Shown in pieces: positions 59,850-64,000 of a DNA stretch of 64,000 bases. Every line of letters starts with the position of its first letter. The stretch's first letter is position 1. Made by a program: the position numbers and the translations under genes. The notes beneath the pieces were generated by a model. The model was not told the DNA's origin and made no database searches. It saw nothing but the letters and a program-made list of their open reading frames with translations. Origin of the DNA: Deltaproteobacteria bacterium (GTDB lineage: Bacteria > Acidobacteriota > Thermoanaerobaculia > Multivoradales > JAHZIX01); the NCBI GenBank assembly GCA_022601195.1, contig JAHZIX010000026.1:1-64000 (forward strand), in the 5' to 3' direction.

Positions 59850-62420
59850 TTAGGGAGGGGGGGCTGGGAGAGCCGCTAGCTCTTCCCGGTAGGAGCGGGC
59901 GACCCCGGTACGCTCCCGGGCCTCCGCGATCTGGATGAGTCCCTCGAGGGCTCGGTGGAGGTTGTGAAGATGGAGGTCGGGTTGACTCCGGAGGGTGCTG
60001 AGCCAGGGCTCGAGCAAGCGCTCCGCTTCCTCGAATCTACCCAGGGCTACGAGGCTGCTTCCCAGCCATATTTCTTGCCGGACGAGCTTCCAATGCCCCT
60101 CCGGCAGGAAACCTCGACGCAACCTCAGTGTTTCTCGAAACAGCGGCTCGGCTTCCGCCGGACGGTCGAGAGCCAACAGAGTGACTCCCAAGTTGCTCAG
60201 CAGCGCATGGTAATCTGGACGGTCCTCCATCCTCATCTCCCGAGCCAACTCGAGTCCTTCGCGGAAATACTTCTCAGCAGCGACCTCTCTTCCTTGCCGA
60301 GAGACGACTGTTCCGAGGTTGTTGAGACGCCCCGGTCTCTGGAAGTTCCTGGGACCCAGCGCTTCGGTCTCTATTCTGTCGTGTTCCAGAAAGATCCTCT
60401 CGGCCTCTTCGTACTCTCCAAGATCACTCAGGCTAGCCGCTAGGAGGGCTTTGCTACTCGATAGTGCCAACGGGTGGCTACCATTTTCCTGCCGCATCGC
60501 CACCGCCTCCTCGAACAAAGGCCGAGCCTTCTCGAATTTTCCACCTCGGTGATAGCCGATCCCCAGAGCTTCGATGCCTCGGATCAAATCTTCCTCCGAG
60601 GCCTTTGGGTGCTCACGAAAGACCTCGAGCGCCAGCTGGAAAAACTCGATGGATCTCTCGGGGTCTCGGTAGAGCAGGCCTAGCTGAGCATGGCACCTGG
60701 CTACGTCGAGGGAGTGATCTCCCTCGGCCTGTTGAAAGATGGCCAACGCCTGCTGCTGAGCCGCCTCGGAGGCTGTCGTATCTCCGAGGCGGCGATACAT
60801 GATTCCCAAGAGCCGGAGATCCTTCGCCACTTCCAGGCTCTTCGGGCCATAGATTTGGCGGCGACTCTCTAGGGCTTGTTCGAGCAAGGGTCGGGCAACC
60901 TTTGGCAAGCCCATGCCGAAGTAGGCTCTCGCCAGAGTGGTCCGTAAATCCGCCTGCCGCTCCGACTGGCCGGGTAAGTCTTCTTCGATGCGCGTCGATG
61001 CAGTGTCCAGGACCTGCCGCACGGTGATGTCGTGAGAGCCGCCAAGGCCTGGGTTTCCCTGCTCGAAGAGTCGATTCAAAAAGGCGGTAACCTCTTGGGC
61101 TCGGTCTCGCTCCAGGCGGGCTCGGTTGCGCTCCACCCTGAGCTTGATCGATTGCACAGCGAACAGAGCCGTGGCCAAGATCACCAGGGCAGCGATAGAA
61201 GCGACCAGGCTGGCGGCCAAGCGCTGGCGGCGCAGGAGACGGCCCATGCGATAACGCCAGCCGCCTCGGTGAGCTAAGACCGGCTCTGCACGAAGAAACC
61301 GCCCCAGATCCTCCCCCAGCTGTTGCGCTGAGGCATACCGGCTACCCTCCTCCGGTCGTAGTGCCCGCAAGATGATGGCGTCGAGATCTCCGGAAAGCTC
61401 CCTGGCCAGGCTCTTCGAAGTGCCGGAGCGTAAGGCGGCTCGGGATTGGGGGTCATCATTTGGGCCATCATCTGAAGGACAGTCATTGGGTGCTCGGCTC
61501 CTAGCTCGACGAAACTTCGAGCTGGGTGGCTCGGAGTCCTCCAGGGAAGACTTCCTCTCCAATCCGTGGACGGCGCCGTGGGGTAGTGTTCCGGTGAGCA
61601 ACTTATAGAGCACTGCGCCCAGGGAGTACACATCGGTGGCGGTGGAAACGGGCCGGCCGGCTCGCTGTTCCGGGCTGGCGTACTGCGGGGTCATCAACCG
61701 CTCCCAGCGGCGGGTCAGCTCCGTCTCGCAAGGCAGGAGGTCGGGATTCAGCAGCTTGGCGATGCCGAAATCGAGCAGCTTGGGAGCTCCATCAGCGGTG
61801 ACCAGAATATTGCTGGGTTTGATGTCTCGGTGCACGACCAGGTTCTGGTGAGCAAAGTGAACCGCGGAACACACTTCTTGGAAGAGCTCTACTCGGGCTC
61901 TCAAGGTCAGTTGCCGCTGGTCGCAGAAGCGATCGATGGACTCTCCTTCGAGGAGCTCCATGACGAAATAGGGCCTACCGGAGGCGGTACGTCCGGCATC
62001 CAGGAGAGTGGCGATGGACGGGTGTTCCAGGCTTGCCAGGATCTGACGCTCCATTTCGAAGCGCCGAATCATCACTGGGGAGAGAAGCTCCTGGCGAACC
62101 AACTTCACGGCCACCTGGCGGGCCAGCTCTCCATCTTCCCGAACTCCCAAGAAGACCTCGCTCATCCCCCCTTCACCGAGCTTGTGCTCCAGGCGGTAGG
62201 GTCCCGCATGGCTATCCGTTCGGTCAACAGGAGTTAGCTCGAGACCGTCGAGAAAATCTCCCTGTCGCCCATCCGCTTCGAGCAGAGAGCGTAACTCCTC
62301 GAGAACGGCTGGCTCTTCGGTGGTTTTCAGGTCGATCAGGGCAGCGGCTTGATCCTCCAAGGAGAGGTCGACGGTTGCCTCGAAGAGCTCCGAGACCCGT
62401 TGCTCCTGGATTGTCTTCAT
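59850..62420 (-). CDS. Ser/Thr protein kinase with TM segment and TPR domain (second copy)
   Basis: 856 residues. Layout as in 3348-6209: helical leader (SELFEATVDLSLEDQAAALI), kinase domain (GPYRLEHKLGEGGMSEVFL, lysine in VAVKLV, catalytic loop HRDIKPSN, DFGIAKLLN, ASPEQRAG), one TM (LAASLVASIAALVILATALF) and then TPRs to the end. Its start overlaps the stop of the ECF sigma gene by 4 bp (ATGA), so sigma factor and kinase are translationally coupled. This ECF-kinase pairing is common in Acidobacteriota and Planctomycetes and suggests that the kinase controls or is controlled by the sigma factor, perhaps by phosphorylation (inference). A low-complexity Asp/Pro patch (PNDCPSDDGPNDDPQ) lies in the kinase C-lobe. 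Confidence 0.93.
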   Translation of the reverse strand: MKTIQEQRVSELFEATVDLSLEDQAAALIDLKTTEEPAVLEELRSLLEADGRQGDFLDGLELTPVDRTDSHAGPYRLEHKLGEGGMSEVFLGVREDGELARQVAVKLVRQELLSPVMIRRFEMERQILASLEHPSIATLLDAGRTASGRPYFVMELLEGESIDRFCDQRQLTLRARVELFQEVCSAVHFAHQNLVVHRDIKPSNILVTADGAPKLLDFGIAKLLNPDLLPCETELTRRWERLMTPQYASPEQRAGRPVSTATDVYSLGAVLYKLLTGTLPHGAVHGLERKSSLEDSEPPSSKFRRARSRAPNDCPSDDGPNDDPQSRAALRSGTSKSLARELSGDLDAIILRALRPEEGSRYASAQQLGEDLGRFLRAEPVLAHRGGWRYRMGRLLRRQRLAASLVASIAALVILATALFAVQSIKLRVERNRARLERDRAQEVTAFLNRLFEQGNPGLGGSHDITVRQVLDTASTRIEEDLPGQSERQADLRTTLARAYFGMGLPKVARPLLEQALESRRQIYGPKSLEVAKDLRLLGIMYRRLGDTTASEAAQQQALAIFQQAEGDHSLDVARCHAQLGLLYRDPERSIEFFQLALEVFREHPKASEEDLIRGIEALGIGYHRGGKFEKARPLFEEAVAMRQENGSHPLALSSSKALLAASLSDLGEYEEAERIFLEHDRIETEALGPRNFQRPGRLNNLGTVVSRQGREVAAEKYFREGLELAREMRMEDRPDYHALLSNLGVTLLALDRPAEAEPLFRETLRLRRGFLPEGHWKLVRQEIWLGSSLVALGRFEEAERLLEPWLSTLRSQPDLHLHNLHRALEGLIQIAEARERTGVARSYREELAALPAPPP

Positions 62421-62980
62421 GGACCGTCAGCGGGCTCTAGGAAACGCCGCAGCCAGGCTCGGGCCAATCTCCAGCGGCGCTTCACCGTTGGCAAGGAGAG
62501 TCCAAGCCGCTGCGCAATGTCCTGCTCTCGGAATCCCCAGATAAATCGCAACTCCACTACTTCTGCCGCTTGGGGGTGACGCTGAGCGAGAGCCTGAATC
62601 GCTTCCTTTAGGCAGAGGTGCCCTGGGAGGGTGAGGTTGGTTCTGGGTAGATCTTTCCCTGGCGGAGGTCCCAGCCGCTGGTGAATCCGCTGAGCGACCT
62701 CTCGGCGGCGCGCCCGATCCAAAATGATGCGTCGCATCATGAGAGCTGCCAGACCATAGAAGTGAGATCGCCCCTTCCAGGTAGGAGGCTTCTGCTTCAT
62801 CAGCCTGAGGAGCGCCTCATGCACCAGGACTCCGGTCTCCAGGGTTCCGCCCCTTTTCTCTCGCCGCAGATATCCGGATGCTAGTTGACTCAACTCTCCA
62901 TAGACATGAGGGGCCAAGTCGTCAAAAGCTCCCGTCTGCCCTTCTCCCCAGGAGACGAGCAATCTCGATAAAGTTGCCAT
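62417..62980 (-). CDS. ECF-subfamily RNA polymerase sigma factor
   Basis: 187 residues. Region 2 has YGELSQLASGYLRREKRGG, TGVLVHEALLRLMKQK and HFYGLAALMMRRIILDRARRR (the -10 recognition part). Region 4 has RHPQAAEVVELRFIWGFREQ, then DIAQRLGLSLPTVKRRWRLA (helix-turn-helix for -35). This matches the TIGR02999-type acidobacterial/planctomycete ECF group that is found next to Ser/Thr kinases. GAGG precedes the ATG by 7 nt. No anti-sigma factor is seen; the overlapping kinase gene is the likely regulator. Confidence 0.92.
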   Translation of the reverse strand: MATLSRLLVSWGEGQTGAFDDLAPHVYGELSQLASGYLRREKRGGTLETGVLVHEALLRLMKQKPPTWKGRSHFYGLAALMMRRIILDRARRREVAQRIHQRLGPPPGKDLPRTNLTLPGHLCLKEAIQALAQRHPQAAEVVELRFIWGFREQDIAQRLGLSLPTVKRRWRLARAWLRRFLEPADGP

Positions 62981-63502
62981 GTCGACCTCAATTGAGTGCG
63001 TTTTTCACCCTATAATCATATCCAATTCTCAATGCCAGTGTCATCCGGGCCTCATTCCGTTTGCTGAGTGAGGGCCGTGCTGTCGATTTCTATGAGGCTG
63101 CTGTCGGGGCGGCTGAGGAAGGAATCGGAGCGAAAGACGCAGTAGGTCCAGGTGGATCTGCGTAGCAGCAGAAATTCGGTGAGAAGTTCGGGTAAGGGTC
63201 GGGTCAGAGCCTCAAGAAGACGATGGCTTTTGGGGGTAGGTCTTCGAAGACGGGCAGGTCGCGGCGCATTTGGGGGAGCTGTCCCTCAGGAATTTCGGGC
63301 GGCCCCTTGCCATACCTGCGGCTGAGTTCCCCTTCGTGCCGGACTGTTGTGGCTATATCAGTCCGTGAGATTTTTCTCAAAAGAGCTGATTCCTTTTCTC
63401 CGTCTCGTTCGCGTGACTCTTCAGATAGCGAGCCCTTGTCCTCGAGGTCCTATTCGGGGACCTGGTTTCGGTGTTCGCAAAGAGTCATGGAAGGAGGATC
63501 GT
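62981..63502. other. Divergent intergenic region, no gene seen
   Basis: It carries the promoters of the ECF sigma gene (leftward) and the last gene (rightward). An open minus-strand frame between about 63220 and 63445 has protein-like composition but no good start and no recognised family. Confidence 0.4.
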
Positions 63503-64000
63503 TTGAAGGATGTACTGATGTTTTTTGGATGCCTTGCTGTTGGGTTTCTTACTCTTGCTGAGCCCGCGCTGACTCAGAAGATCGAATTTGAGCCGCTGTC
63601 CGAAGGGCTGATGAGGGATGCCCAGTCTTACTCCGAGAGGTTTGGGACATCGGTGGAAGAGGCGCTTCGCCGACTCGAGCTTCAGGAGCAGGTAGGAATT
63701 CTCAACGAGCACTTGGAGGTGGCAGAGGAGGCGACCTTCGGTGGGCTTTGGATCGAGCATGAGCCGGAGTACCAGGTGATCGCTCTCTTCACCGAACCGA
63801 GGGAGGGGCAGGAATCTATCTCCCAAGCGCCACTTGGTAAGCTGGAATCGCTCATTGTGGTGAGGCCGGCCCGATTCACCTTGGCGGAGCTGAACAGCCA
63901 GTTGGAGGAGGTGGGAAGTCAAGTACGCCGGGCTGGAGCCCGGGTAGATCTCTCGCTCAATGTCCGCCAGAACCAAGTGGAGATCTTGACTCCGGATCCC
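63503..64000 (+). CDS. Secreted protein, possibly protease pro-region (3' end outside window)
   Basis: The frame runs from TTG 63503 to the window end (166 codons) without a stop. AAGGAGG at 63491-63497 ends 5 nt before the TTG, a strong ribosome binding site. The N-terminus has a short hydrophobic segment (VLMFFGCLAVGFLTLAEPA) resembling a signal peptide. The next part reads SYSERFGTSVEEALRRLELQ, then LWIEHEPEYQVIALFT, a pattern that I associate with inhibitory or pro-regions of secreted trypsin-like proteins, though I cannot prove it. Charged helical stretches follow. The catalytic part, if any, lies beyond the window. Confidence 0.6.
   Translation, partial: MKDVLMFFGCLAVGFLTLAEPALTQKIEFEPLSEGLMRDAQSYSERFGTSVEEALRRLELQEQVGILNEHLEVAEEATFGGLWIEHEPEYQVIALFTEPREGQESISQAPLGKLESLIVVRPARFTLAELNSQLEEVGSQVRRAGARVDLSLNVRQNQVEILTPDP

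Overview
This is a GC-rich window (coding GC about 60% by eye) that most likely comes from an Acidobacteriota genome, probably a Thermoanaerobaculia-type lineage. The evidence is the gene families. There are two ADOP-type orphan MacB/FtsX permeases without ATPase genes, two VWFA-related proteins of the acidobacterial TIGR03436 kind, two very large Ser/Thr kinase-TM-TPR proteins (one translationally coupled to an ECF sigma factor), an FG-GAP/UnbV (CRTAC1-like) protein, and many secreted metalloproteases. No rRNA, tRNA or CRISPR array was seen. The placement is inference from family content only.

Layout. 1-3.3 kb is an accessory edge: the 3' end of a TPR protein, a truncated tyrosine recombinase, a HigBA toxin-antitoxin pair and two small secreted Cys-containing proteins. 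3.3-12 kb is a signalling island: a kinase-TPR gene diverging from a VWFA / TPR / VWFA operon. 12.3-14.5 kb holds the FG-GAP protein with a clear terminator. 14.5-20.3 kb holds a small membrane protein, an ADOP permease, a PQQ-type propeller and LtrA. 20.4-24.1 kb is a two-gene unit: a UbiB/ABC1 kinase-like gene overlapping by 4 bp a flavin halogenase with an N-terminal winged-helix (PqqD/RRE-like) extension. 24.4-26.1 kb encodes an M23 peptidase fused to a lectin propeller. 26.2-30.1 kb is a haem operon, ccsA/hemX-hemA-hemC-hemD. 30.3-32.8 kb encodes a caspase-TM-FGE-fold fusion, followed by an ATPase relic and purA. 35.8-44 kb holds a thermolysin-like (M4) protease, a VapBC module whose toxin has an in-frame amber stop, a metzincin protease, a PqqB-like lipoprotein and an HtrA-like protease with a zinc ribbon. 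44-50 kb holds a second ADOP permease, a sulfatase-fold protein lacking the FGly residue, a YkgJ protein and a K+ channel. 50-51 kb is a non-coding stretch with a REP/MITE-like inverted repeat and a hexamer microsatellite. 51-59.5 kb holds a secreted protein, a Pyr4/PaxB-like membrane terpene cyclase candidate, two tandem PPK2 kinases, two tandem RoxA-like di-haem cytochromes and a small secreted protein. 59.8-63 kb is the ECF sigma / kinase-TPR pair. The window ends inside a secreted protein read from a TTG start.

How genes fit together. The haem genes and CcsA/HemX supply tetrapyrrole and possibly cytochrome maturation, and the two di-haem cytochromes are local clients. The kinase/TPR/VWFA genes look like surface or envelope signalling. 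The proteases, lectin-peptidase and FG-GAP protein point to a biopolymer-degrading, predatory or particle-associated lifestyle (inference). The most unusual items are the winged-helix-halogenase/UbiB pair, the caspase-FGE fusion with a cysteine-less FGE fold, and the bacterial membrane terpene cyclase candidate.
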